Shown here piece after piece: positions 56,901-64,000 of a stretch of DNA of 64,000 bases. The first letter of the stretch is position 1; the number at the start of each line of letters is the position of its first letter. Source of the stretch: Pachyseris speciosa (lineage: Eukaryota; Cnidaria; Anthozoa; Scleractinia; Pachyseridae); NCBI GenBank assembly GCA_016490735.1, contig JAEMWC010000384.1, positions 377,501 to 441,500 on the forward strand. The letters are read 5' to 3'. Position numbers and translations under genes: made by a program. The notes beneath the pieces are model-generated. The model saw only the letters and a program-made list of their open reading frames with translations. It made no database searches and had not been told where the DNA came from.

Positions 56901-59900
56901 TCTTTGTCTTGTCACACAATGCTCCTCTCTACAAGGTGTTACAAGACAAAGAATGACTGCGAAGGAGACTAATGGATGGCCCGATTATTTCAACTTTGAC
57001 TGGCGGTAAATGGTGAAAGTGCGGTACTGCTAAGTGTACAGGGATATAAGTAAGCCATGCTTAGTTTGTTACGTGTAGTTTTTGCACAAGTGAGACAAGT
57101 TTTCAATGTCTTATGATCCGCATTGTTGATCAACCACTGTGAATGGGATATGTGTAGTACCTGCTCTCACCAGGTCATGATTTAACAAAGTAATCACGAC
57201 AAACATAACTTACCTGCAGGATTGTGTATGTTACAGCAAGCAAGGGATGCCCTTGGGTAATATCATGTAATTTGAACACATCAAATGTCCATTTGTTGAT
57301 TTCTTCTAGAACCTGGAAGCAAAAAATAGATTAAAATTTAATATGTGCAAATAATATCAAATAAATATTAATGTACATTGACAATTTACAACATTTTTCC
57401 AGGTAGTTTCATGCTGCACTGAATAGAATACAACTGTTGGGTAACGGCTGTGAACCAAAGTGATGTGCAAACCAATTCCCAAAGTGCCGGACCCCAAAGT
57501 GGCAAGTGTCTGATTTCTTCACACAACTTGGGGCTATGACCCACCCCCACCCGACCACAAAGATGTAAGGATCCTCTTCTGTGAGCATAACTTTAATTTA
57601 AATTTTAGAGACAAACACTTTACAATGTGCAAATTTCAACCACCACCACCATCATCATCAACACCACCACCATCACTGTCATCATCATCATCATCATTAG
57701 GGCAAAACTTACTTTTGCTAATTCACTTTCATTGGAAACTTCAACCCCAAATCTATGAATAAAAGGAAAGATATTAACATAGGCTACAGTGTACCCATAG
57801 CAGTAACATGTAAATTACAAAATAGGCCTCTTTGGGGTTAATACATTATTGGCCGCAGAATGAGTCACTGGGAAATAAACACATTTTGGGTGCTTTCCAT
57901 TTGTAACAACTGGTGATTCAGATCAATCAGCTTATGAAAGGATTGTACAGTGTGTACTACTTCTCAACAATTATTAGATTATGAGCTTGAGATTTCAAAT
58001 GCATGATAGCTGATGAGGGTGCAGCTCAAAATGGCTATCCTGCGTAGAAATAGAGAGGGAATAATCTAATTGTTTTAGTATAAATCTACGAGTCGTTCAA
58101 AACTAAACGAGTAAATTATCTAAATCCTCCTTGCGGATGCTTCGACACTTGTTGACAAACTGCTACTCACTATTTAACACAGAATAGATAGCAAGTAGTG
58201 CAGCCAACCAGAGAATGGCATTCGTGATAGAACGCTAGTAGATTTATACTAAAAAGGGATAGTTCTACTTATTCTTGTTAATGGCTGATTCAGAAGTGGA
58301 ATGCACCATTTTGAAACGAATTATAAGAGCTGCTGAATAACTAATACTTCAAATCGGTGCATCAACACTCATAGAATAGCAAGTATGGCTGGCCATTTTT
58401 GGTGTTTTGTTTTTGTCTGAAAAATGTTAATTTTGTCCCTTGTGAGAGCATACAGTGTACCTTGGTACAGATCCACTGAAACTGTGTAACCTAGTTAGTT
58501 TTCGAACACCATTAACCATGGACCGCGATCTTGCACGGATCCCTTCTCTTTTCGATTTTGTCCCAGGAACAGCATCCACCTCAAGCTGTTTGTCTACAAT
58601 GACAAAAAAAGATCATCAAGAATCACCTTGTTTCTCTGTTCAGGGAGCTGATGCATGGTTCAAACAAGGGAGTCAGTATGTTAATTAACAATTGGTTCAT
58701 GCGTCAGCTTGTGTTCATCAAGATATGAAGCACGCAGGAAGTTTGGAGAGCACAAAAGATGCGTAAGAGTTGCTTGAGGCATAGCCGAGAGCAACTCTAG
58801 CTTCTTGAGTGCATCTCAATGAACGCACAGCTGAGGCATGAACCAATTGTTTTATAACATTTTCAATGCAATAGTTTAAATATTGTGTAAAGAGAAATTC
58901 CCTCTGCTATGTCATCAGCATGCACAATAGGAATATGAAGCACGCTTGCGGAATTGAATTTAACTAAACGAATTTAACAGCTATGTTGTAAATGCTTACA
59001 GCAAGCAGCCAATACATGTACATACTGCATTAGACAGTTTAATTGACAAACCATAGCTAGTCACGTTTTTGCCCAAATCAATCTAATTGGGCATGCACAA
59101 AATTAATGGTTATCATGTTAGAAAAGTAAGGTTCAGAGTTTTGGGCTCCCAAAAAATTTTCTTACAGCACAGCCTTGAACATGGACCTTCATTTCATATT
59201 AAGCAATAACCAGTCTTAACACCAAAGTAGAGAGAATTAAAAAAAAATCAAAGGTGAAATCATCATCTACACCCTTTTCCAACCATACCTTTAAATTTTT
59301 CTTACAAATAAATTAATCCTAAAAAAAATGATATGTTGAAAAGTACCTGTAAAGGTGTTGTAGACCCAAGCAGAGACTTGGTTTCCTGATTGGTTGCTCT
59401 CGGAAAAATCTTTAAGTTCTCTATTTAATAGTCTCTTAAACTTATTAGAAGCCATTTCACTGACTGAGGTGTGTGTCTGTAATGTTTCCAGCTGATATAA
59501 AACCCAGTCCAGCTCATCCAGAGTATTGTTAGCAAGCTGTAAGATGAATGGAGAAAAGCATTAAGAATTGACAATAAAAAGGCAGAGATGTGAAGTGACG
59601 TCAATTAATGATGCATTTAGGGTGCAATCTTTTGGTACCTTTCTGGTTACTTCTAATCTTATTCCAGCTTAGGAATAACAGAAAAAAATGGACTAAAGCC
59701 CCATAAGCCAAACGATCAAACATTTTCGTCCAACATCATGTTTGCTCAACACAAGGTTGGGTGGCTAAAAATGGACAAAGTGAGTCCACAGAACAATCTT
59801 TCTGTATTAGCGTTGAAATTTAGACGTTATGTGGTTCATTTGTTGCTTTTTACTGGCTGTGCACCCTTGCTGGTTGGGGTGACTAAATGATCAAACATTT

Positions 59901-62075
59901 ATTTGTAATGCAAAATGTTGGATGAAAATGTTTGATCTGGATCAAACATGGAAATCCATTTCGGTGCAAAGTTGAGAGAGGCAGTTAAAATGGTCAAATA
60001 TGTTCTTCCAGCATGATGTTGGATGAAAACGTTTGATTGTTTAAGCCTGGTTTCCACATGATCTTGACAATCTGCGACACCCTGAACTAGGTTCTACTTT
60101 CCTTATCACCCCGACCGTGTGTCACAGACCACCGCAGATGCCAGGGACACGTTTCCATATGTCTGCAACATGTTGCAGGCTGATCGCCGATCATGGTGCT
60201 GATCACAGATCGTTAAGATCATATGGAAACCAGGCTTTAGCCACGGCTTAAGAGGTGAACACACAAACTGCATATTCCATATTCCTCCAAGATTGAGTGC
60301 AAGTGTGATGCTTCATGTAGTTCTTGTGCTTTGGATAATTACTTGTTGATCACATCTGTTCAGTATTGATTCTGTACAGTCTTCTTTACAGTCAAGTCAG
60401 GTCAACCATATCCCCTAGATTAGATTAATGAGCTGATTATTTTAACACTGAACCTGTTAGTCGTTTCGAATAATGCAATCATTTTTAAAACATTTAAAGC
60501 AAACTTAGATTGCTGATTGGACAATGTGAACAAAATATGCTCCTTATGTGGGAAAGTGAAGTACAGAAGTGATAACAGAAATAAAGTCTCCTTGGCCAAA
60601 CAAGTTTTTCAATCAAAGTTTGATTCGAATATTTCAAAAATGATTGCATTATTCGAAACAACTAACAGGTTTAATGTTCAAATAATCAATTCATTAATGT
60701 AATCCAGGGGGATTACGCTTGACCTGACTTGACTGTAACGCTGCTCAGGGAAAGGAAGTACACTGTTAGTCAAGTTCTGTTGATGGGACTTGAAAATGAA
60801 AAGGTGAAGGTCACACAGGAACCCATTCTTTACTTGCACTCACAGCTGAAGGTCTCTAATAATCAACTGTGGCTCTTTCACAACACTCTCACAAGCCAGG
60901 ATTAGCAGGTGTCAAAAATATTCTGTTACATGTTGGCAAGGACAAATAATGATAAAAGTGGAGATCAACAAGCTGACCAGCTCCCAGTTGGCTTGTTAGC
61001 TCAGTTGGTAGAGCACTGCACCGGTATCACAGTGTTCATGGGTTCGACTCCCATACAAGCCTGATTTTTTTTTCAGGCTTAATTTCACTACTGCTTTAAA
61101 GTAGTGTTCAGGGCCGGCTGATTAACCCTAATCTAAGATTAAAAAATAACCAAGGGGTTTATTTCTCTTTTCACAAACATTGTTCAATGCTGATATTCTA
61201 CAAAATGTTTAAATTAGAAGAAGTCAATCCTGAAAAGCAAAAAGCAGCAAAAGAAACTTTCATTTAAAAGTTAAAAACTGTAATTACCAAAGTTTACACT
61301 AATCCTGGCTTTCAAACTACCTGGCCCAAAACTGCAACAATATCATTCACTTCTTCATTCTTTAATCTGCAGTTCAAATACCGTCCGTAATTATGTTCTA
61401 ATATTAATTAACAATAATGACTGCACCTTTTGATATCCATCATCTCTTGGAAGATGAAGGGAACCTTGAAACAGAAAGTTTTGTACAATGTAAGCAAAAA
61501 CGTCACTGTGTTATTTGCAATACAAAGTAGACTATAACACAGATGTATGCACTCTGTGAAGCTGCCAGAAATCCAGACTATTCAACCCCTTCTGATCTAA
61601 ACAAACAAAGACAGAAAACTATTATTTTACTGCCTGAACTCGTGTCTCAGGAGGAAAATGTGAAAATTTGCTGGTAAGACACTTTTCTCCTCTGCAAAAT
61701 GATGCCATGATGAAACATTCCCACAATAACTATAATAAATTAAAAGTACAAAGATTCCCTCTGAACAAATGACCTATAAGATGGGTCAATAGTTCCAGGC
61801 AGTACTGTATCCTTAATTTATTAGAAAATGGACTTTCCCTGGATAAAATAATAATTTCAACTGAAAAGTGAATTGGATGATGATGATGATCCCAAAAAAA
61901 AAACTGTTGGCTCTTCTATGCTAAGATTCTATCTACATACAATCTAACTATAAAAAATTTAACTACTTATAAATTAAAATTATTATTACCTGAGCCTGAT
62001 AACCCTGAGCCATTTTGGGCATCTTGCGTCAAATTATTGTTCCTTAAAATGTGTGATCCTACAGACCCTCGCCTC
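48053..62075 (-). CDS. PDE4: cAMP-specific phosphodiesterase, PDE4/dunce type (spliced gene)
   Basis: Fifteen exons with GT..AG borders and matching phases give about 593 residues from the 5' exon at 61990-62075. The enzyme hydrolyses cAMP to 5'-AMP in the cytosol. Order: RRRGSVGS site, linker, UCR2 ([37 protein letters not shown]), then HD catalytic core: [34 protein letters not shown]. These supply the catalytic histidine, the metal-binding His/Asp set and the purine-binding glutamine with the following phenylalanine. The acidic tail ([17 protein letters not shown]) resembles PDE4 C-termini. UCR1 is not seen, so the visible transcript is a short-form type; upstream exons may lie beyond the window. 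The family call is firm, the true 5' end is not. Confidence 0.93.
48702..48942 (-). CDS. PDE4: PDE4 exon with [15 protein letters not shown]
   Basis: 241 nt. Begins V-V-F-I-D-F directly after the invariant glutamine of the previous exon, continues [12 protein letters not shown] and [10 protein letters not shown], the end of the catalytic domain, then a Ser/Lys/Glu-rich linker to donor TCTG|GTGAGT. It contains FIQ-side substitutions (IQPLW where vertebrate PDE4 has VHPLW). Confidence 0.92.
49310..49327. repeat. Poly-G run in PDE4 intron
   Basis: T tract followed by an uninterrupted G tract; low-complexity slippage site. Confidence 0.8.
49695..49762. repeat. AAT microsatellite, about 22 units
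   Basis: Perfect trinucleotide run in a PDE4 intron. Followed to about 49950 by a repeat-like segment with AAAACCGGAGTACCCGGAG and TCTCGGAGCAGAGTAG, which I associate with dispersed invertebrate repeats (memory, unverified). Confidence 0.85.
50008..50088 (-). CDS. PDE4: PDE4 exon [15 protein letters not shown]
   Basis: 81 nt, 27 codons, phase 0 both ends: [20 protein letters not shown] then ASIEKSQ. It carries the glutamine that contacts the purine ring. Confidence 0.93.
50173..52140. mobile_element. Second copy of the AGAGCGGTTTTCAA MITE, split by another element
   Basis: 50173-50253 matches the left part and 51944-52140 the right part of 37316-37610 (GAGTGTCGAAAGTAATT; AACCAATGAGAAGCAAAACC; GCACGCGCGCATTTTCCCGC). 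The gap is exactly the element 50254-51943. The right terminus has lost its last bases. Confidence 0.85.
50254..51943. mobile_element. 1.69-kb TIR element nested in the MITE, 6-bp TSD
   Basis: Ends TATGGTGGCCTAGAACTGCC and complement of TACCGTGGCCTAAAACTGCC; direct GTTAGC at 50248-50253 and 51944-51949. A second copy of the left TIR lies at 50526-50545, after a T-rich stretch. Interior has a tandem duplication (period about 390, ATACCCGGCAGTC and CTCAAGTTCTGACAC words) and further inverted words (GCCGCCATCTTGGAAG). No transposase frame. Confidence 0.8.
52576..52680 (-). CDS. PDE4: PDE4 exon with HCADLSNP
   Basis: 105 nt, 35 codons: [34 protein letters not shown]. The Asp of HCADLSNP is a metal ligand. 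Acceptor TTTGCTGATCAG, donor CAG|GTGCG. Confidence 0.93.
52890..53150. repeat. Tandem ~110-bp repeat in PDE4 intron
   Basis: GAGCAGTACTTTCCTGTGGTG occurs near 52904 and 53010, with a degenerate third near 53117. GTGGTTCTAA, GAGTCTRTGGATGAAATC repeat in the same order. Inverse relatives at 55165-55245 and 21970-22045. Confidence 0.75.
53212..53334 (-). CDS. PDE4: PDE4 exon [10 protein letters not shown]
   Basis: 123 nt, 41 codons: [41 protein letters not shown] in two parts. Matches the PDE4 segment VLATDMSKHMNLL in type and exon size. Confidence 0.93.
53685..53839 (-). CDS. PDE4: PDE4 exon [17 protein letters not shown]
   Basis: 155 nt. Two bases complete an Asn, then [39 protein letters not shown], ending at ATG|GTAAGA. 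Continues into VLATD of the next exon in phase 0. Confidence 0.95.
53941..53999. repeat. AATC microsatellite
   Basis: Run of AATC units about 100 bp upstream (5' in the gene's direction) of the PDE4 exon at 53685-53839. Confidence 0.9.
54742..54841 (-). CDS. PDE4: PDE4 exon with HDVDHPG metal site
   Basis: 100 nt: [33 protein letters not shown] plus one base. Supplies the HD pair and HPGxxN loop. Acceptor CCTTCAG, donor A|GTACGT. Confidence 0.95.
55481..55576 (-). CDS. PDE4: PDE4 exon with catalytic [10 protein letters not shown]
   Basis: 96 nt, 32 codons: [20 protein letters not shown] then [12 protein letters not shown]. First His of FHN is the proposed proton donor of the family; the second binds metal. 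Acceptor TTTACTCGCAG, donor GAA|GTAAGT. Confidence 0.95.
55750..55895. mobile_element. 146-bp foldback in PDE4 intron carrying two CREs
   Basis: GCACGACCGAG ends and CCCCATTTTGACGTCACAAA / TTTGTGACGTCAAATGGGG arms. Each arm contains a full TGACGTCA. Confidence 0.8.
56127..56195 (-). CDS. PDE4: PDE4 exon [10 protein letters not shown]
   Basis: 69 nt, 23 codons: [23 protein letters not shown]. Same length as the vertebrate ERDLLKTF exon. Acceptor taken at TTCATAG, not the TAG four bases on, because only it keeps phase 0. Confidence 0.92.
56882..56971. mobile_element. 90-bp foldback MITE, perfect 9-bp TSD, in PDE4 intron
   Basis: Ends TAGTCTCCTACACAGC and complement of TAGTCTCCTTCGCAGT; TSD ATGGATGGC at 56873-56881 and 56972-56980. 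Confidence 0.88.
57214..57312 (-). CDS. PDE4: PDE4 exon [15 protein letters not shown]
   Basis: 99 nt, 33 codons: [32 protein letters not shown]. Start of the catalytic fold; acceptor GCTTCCAG, donor CAG|GTAAGT. Confidence 0.93.
57642..57700. repeat. ACC/ATC microsatellite
   Basis: Mixed CAC and ATC trinucleotide run immediately downstream of the PDE4 mini-exon donor. Confidence 0.85.
57713..57752 (-). CDS. PDE4: PDE4 mini-exon [14 protein letters not shown]
   Basis: 40 nt: one base completes Arg, then [13 protein letters not shown]. Tiny exon missed by open-frame length; matches PRFGV...LAK of PDE4 and both neighbours in phase. Confidence 0.9.
58073..58254. mobile_element. 182-bp TIR MITE in PDE4 intron
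   Basis: TTTTAGTATAAATCTACGAG and the complement of TTTTAGTATAAATCTACTAG form the ends. Confidence 0.75.
58461..58593 (-). CDS. PDE4: PDE4 exon, UCR2-to-catalytic linker
   Basis: 133 nt: completes Asp, [40 protein letters not shown]. DKQxEVxxP and GVRKL words match DKQNEVEIP and GVKKL of PDE4. Basic and serine-rich, a likely kinase target (inference). Confidence 0.9.
58687..58853. mobile_element. 167-bp TIR MITE in PDE4 intron
   Basis: AACAATTGGTTCATGCGTCAG at the left and complement of AACAATTGGTTCATGCCTCAG at the right. Confidence 0.8.
59347..59536 (-). CDS. PDE4: PDE4 exon encoding UCR2
   Basis: 190 nt, 63 codons plus one base: [51 protein letters not shown]. This is the upstream conserved region 2 helix that folds over and restrains the active site. 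Acceptor CATCTTACAG, donor ACAG|GTACTT. Confidence 0.95.
59708..60041. mobile_element. TIR MITE with AAACRATCAAAC ends
   Basis: AAACGATCAAACATTTTCGTC and complement of AAACAATCAAACGTTTTCAT; further inner copies of ATGTTGGATGAAAA. Directly abuts the next MITE. Confidence 0.75.
60044..60236. mobile_element. 193-bp MITE with TTA TSD (PIF/Harbinger-like)
   Basis: Ends AGCCTGGTTTCCACATGATC and complement of AGCCTGGTTTCCATATGATC; TTA at 60041-60043 and 60237-60239. Confidence 0.8.
60385..60738. mobile_element. 354-bp foldback with ~110-bp arms
   Basis: TTACAGTCAAGTCAGGTCAA at both ends in inverted orientation; arms pair through CCTGTTAGTYGTTTCGAATAA. The 61-codon plus frame inside is a by-product. 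Confidence 0.85.
60990..61120 (+). mobile_element. tRNA-derived SINE-like element, plus orientation
   Basis: 60990-61062 folds partly as tRNA: acceptor GGCTTGT/ACAAGCC, D arm GCTC..GAGC, T arm ATGGGTTCGACTCCCAT, with good A (TTAGCTCAGTTGG) and B (GGTTCGACTCC) boxes. The anticodon stem pairs only at CTG/CAG and the loop lacks the normal U33. T-rich spacer and the shared tail CACTACTGCTTTAAAGTAGTG follow. So a SINE head, not a working tRNA gene. Confidence 0.8.
61427..61464 (-). CDS. PDE4: PDE4 mini-exon ending DDGYQK
   Basis: 38 nt: two bases completing Gly, then [12 protein letters not shown] joining [11 protein letters not shown]. Corresponds to EESYQKLA-ETLEELDW of PDE4. Acceptor TTTCTGTTTCAAG, donor AAAG|GTGCAG. 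Phase fits only the 62-kb exon upstream and the UCR2 exon downstream, which supports all three. Confidence 0.85.
61990..62075 (-). CDS. PDE4: PDE4 5' coding exon with RRRGS site
   Basis: Reads [28 protein letters not shown] to donor TCAG|GTAATA. The acceptor TTGACTTTAG gives 86 nt. Alternatively it is a first exon: the frame is open to an ATG at 62203, adding a 43-residue head starting MESLKLIRLLCAEI. R-R-x-S is a PKA consensus, as near the start of UCR1 in long PDE4 forms, but UCR1 does not follow. Confidence 0.65.
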
Positions 62076-62203
62076 CTAAAGTCAAGACAAACACAAAGAT
62101 CAGTAGCACGGTTCTCACGTACACAACGATAAATCATGAATTTGCAAAAAATGATTAAGGATATCTCGGCGCACAATAATCGGATCAGTTTGAGACTTTC
62201 CAC

Positions 62204-62759
62204 AATTGTTAGACATATGTTAAAGAGTATTTCTGTTTAAAGAATGGTCAGATAAACGATTTCTAGAAAAATAAAATGAAAGCCGAGTTGTAAAGTTAGA
62301 TATAAAAACATGGCGTCACGCGTAACATGCGTGGGACTCATGATGCACTCCTTTCCTGTTACTGCCGACGAATTTTCAGTTCATAACCGCAAGACTTAAC
62401 AGATAATTAAAAAAGTTCATTGTCAAGCACACTGAGACAAAAAATTATCAAACTTGTCGTTAAATCGTCGTAAAAATCGACGAAAGGCCTCACCATTTGA
62501 AGCGTCACGCTTGGCACTTTGAAGAGACCAGACATTTTCAATTCGCTGGGGTGTTCACGATTTTTGAGATACATGGCAATTATATCACAAAACAAAATGC
62601 TCATAAGTCAAATAAAACTTTCCCGAAGTTTCTTTCGATAACAATTAAGCGTTGCGGAGATTTTAAATTTTTTCTGCGTTCTAAACAGTAATCAGGCGGT
62701 GCGATATGTGACGCAAGAATTTTGGTTGTTGAACTTGTCACTCCGTTGTTTATGTAGGA
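62204..62759. promoter_or_regulatory. Candidate bidirectional promoter region
   Basis: About 0.55 kb separates the PDE4 5' exon (minus) from the plus-strand K/R-rich gene. It has more CpG than its surroundings (for example CGTCACGCGTAAC near 62315). A minus-strand frame 62407-62604 containing MSGLFKVPSVTLQM before GTGAGG could be a first exon, but its phase does not fit the 62075 acceptor. Confidence 0.35.
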
Positions 62760-62806
62760 ATGCGCTGGAGTGTGTCAATGTTGACACATGCGAAATGCTC
62801 AAATGA

Positions 62807-62915
62807 CAAGCTAAATTTTGGTACCAGAAGCAAGCGAATCCGTTCAAAGCTGATGAAAATATCGACGTTTATGTTTGTTCTAAACATTATGATGACGATT
62901 TGGATCTTGAGGAAG
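62807..62915 (+). CDS. Candidate exon with VCSKHY word
   Basis: Frame QAKFWYQKQANPFKADENID, VYVCSKHYDDDLDLEE, ending at donor GAAG|GTAAGT; preceded by an in-frame TGA (62804). An alternative frame from ATG 62760 (MRWSVSMLTHAKCS) ends at the same donor in phase 0. Composition favours the first. No family assigned; the CSxH word alone is weak evidence for a zinc-binding fold. Confidence 0.35.
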
Positions 62916-63135
62916 GTAAGTGATCAGATTTCAAGCAAAAACAAGCGCTACGTTCCGGCCGTTTTGAGGGCTTTGTTCGCTTTGAATCATCTCAAAACAA
63001 CATAATCAATTAGAATTCTTTCAAATTTCCTTATTTGGAAGTAAAATATTGCATCAGGTCAGGAAATGAGCGGGAAATTCCCTTGAGCACGTGCCGTTTC
63101 TCGGAAAAGCTATTTGCAACAACGTAGTTTACAGT

Positions 63136-64000
63136 GTTCTTCGGAATCAAAAGTCTGTGAAATTTATGCAAAAATTATGGATTCTGGAGTTTCGAGGATT
63201 CAGATGTGGCGAGAACAAAAGAAGAAGGAAAAACAGGAGAAAAGAAGAGCACATTATGAGAAAAATCGCGAGAAAATTATTGAAAAAGTCCTTGAAGCCA
63301 GAAAGACAAAGCAAGGAACCAAGAGCCGGCGTGAACGGTCTAAGAACATCAGAGGCGCTTCGATTAAAGAGGTCACAAAAAAAAGCCGGCGTGAAAAAAA
63401 ACAAACAAAAAAAGAGAGCTTTGGAAATGAAAGAGAAAATTGAAAAAGGCAGAAGGATGGCTAGAGAACGAAGCAAGCGCTACAGGCTAAAACAGAAAGA
63501 ACAAAAGGAACAAACTCAAGCAGAAGCAGCACCGATCGAAGTTTCTGAAGGCAGTACTCCTTTCGCTAACAGAATGGCCAAGAAACGTGCTGTTGAACGA
63601 GCAAAGAAAAATCTTCCCGCCACCCCTGAAAAGAAAGCAGAAGTAGTAGCAGCTGTTACACAAAGTCCACGGACAAGGAAGGTTCTAGAAAAGCGTGGAC
63701 TGGTGAAAACGCCCGAAGAGGAAAAAGAAGTAGCTGCTCTCAAAGCGTTGGCCAGTGATCTCGCGGAAGGAATTAAAGCAATAAAGAACGTCAGATCAAA
63801 CGAAGCACGGATGGCACTCGGAGCAGCGAAATCACTTTCTTTTGGCAAGAACGTAAGAAAAACTAGAAGTCAGAAGACGCTGTCCAAACTCATAGCCTTG
63901 GATAGGAGAAGCATTAAGTCGGGAATAGGAAAACGTGAGAGAATTTTGAAAGGTGAAGAAGCTAGCTGGCTTGCAACTGAAAGAAAAACCAGAAGGGATG
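63136..64000 (+). CDS. Lys/Arg/Glu-rich protein, 5' part, runs off the window
   Basis: Two overlapping plus frames. Frame 1 (from a possible acceptor TTTACAG at about 63135, or ATG 63178, to a stop at 63443) is charged and helical: MWREQKKKEKQEKRRAHY, EKNREKIIEKVLEARKTK. Frame 2 is open from 63069 to the window end; beyond about 63400 it is clearly coding-like: RALEMKEKIEKGRRMARERS, TPFANRMAKKRAVERAKKNL, KKAEVVAAVTQSPRTRKVLE, LSFGKNVRKTRSQKTLSKLI. The switch lies among A8/A7 runs at 63370-63420, so a single indel (mutation or assembly) would join them. No domain named; cnidarian genomes seem to hold many such proteins (memory, unverified), possibly transposon-derived. Confidence 0.6.

Noticed and set aside
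60990..61062. tRNA gene
   Set aside because: Acceptor, D and T arms are good, but the anticodon stem is mismatched and position 33 is not T. The same head plus tail recurs at 19.2 kb, so it is a SINE.
62407..62604. First coding exon of PDE4 (MSGLFKVPSVTLQM before GTGAGG)
   Set aside because: Donor phase 0 does not match the 62075 acceptor, which needs two carried bases. Kept only as a note under the promoter region.

Overview
The window is animal nuclear DNA, most likely from a cnidarian and plausibly a stony coral. It is AT-rich, genes are split by introns with GT..AG borders, and there are tRNA-derived SINE-like elements, 5'-truncated LINEs and many small inverted-repeat elements. The coral assignment is inference from overall character and memory of similar repeats; no host marker gene settles it.

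The one gene that can be rebuilt with confidence is a cAMP-specific 3',5'-cyclic nucleotide phosphodiesterase of the PDE4/dunce type. It lies on the minus strand from about 62.1 kb down to 48.05 kb. Fifteen exons with compatible splice phases give a candidate 5' exon with a PKA-type RRRGS site, a UCR2 regulatory module, the complete HD catalytic domain and an acidic C-terminus. UCR1, found in long PDE4 forms, is not visible. Its introns hold many foldback or terminal-inverted-repeat (TIR) elements, including one element inserted inside another.

Two small minus-strand genes (9752-10006 and 20608-21030) encode related proteins with a basic serine-rich core and an identical C-terminus, each with a TATA-like box upstream; the family is not recognised. 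At the right edge a plus-strand lysine/arginine-rich coding region starts about 0.6 kb from the PDE4 5' end and runs off the window. Weaker coding candidates lie at 26262-26706, 27700-27850, 33416-33532, 34733-34805 and 47486-47990.

The rest is repeats. 0-7.3 kb: tandem and segmental duplications and foldback elements. 11-17 kb and 24.5-25.7 kb: four 5'-truncated LINEs and SINE-related sequence. 26.9-33.1 kb: a 12-bp minisatellite, then a satellite with units of about 0.36-0.39 kb, cut by a TAA-flanked MITE and a 1-kb TTAA-flanked piggyBac-like element. 34.9-37.8 kb: a large imperfect inverted duplication. 38.0-40.4 kb: 21-bp minisatellite arrays in a higher-order repeat. 40.7-46.6 kb: a run of TIR elements. 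Several insertions have readable target-site duplications (TSDs), which sort them into mechanistic groups: TTAA, TTA/TAA, 9 bp and 6 bp.
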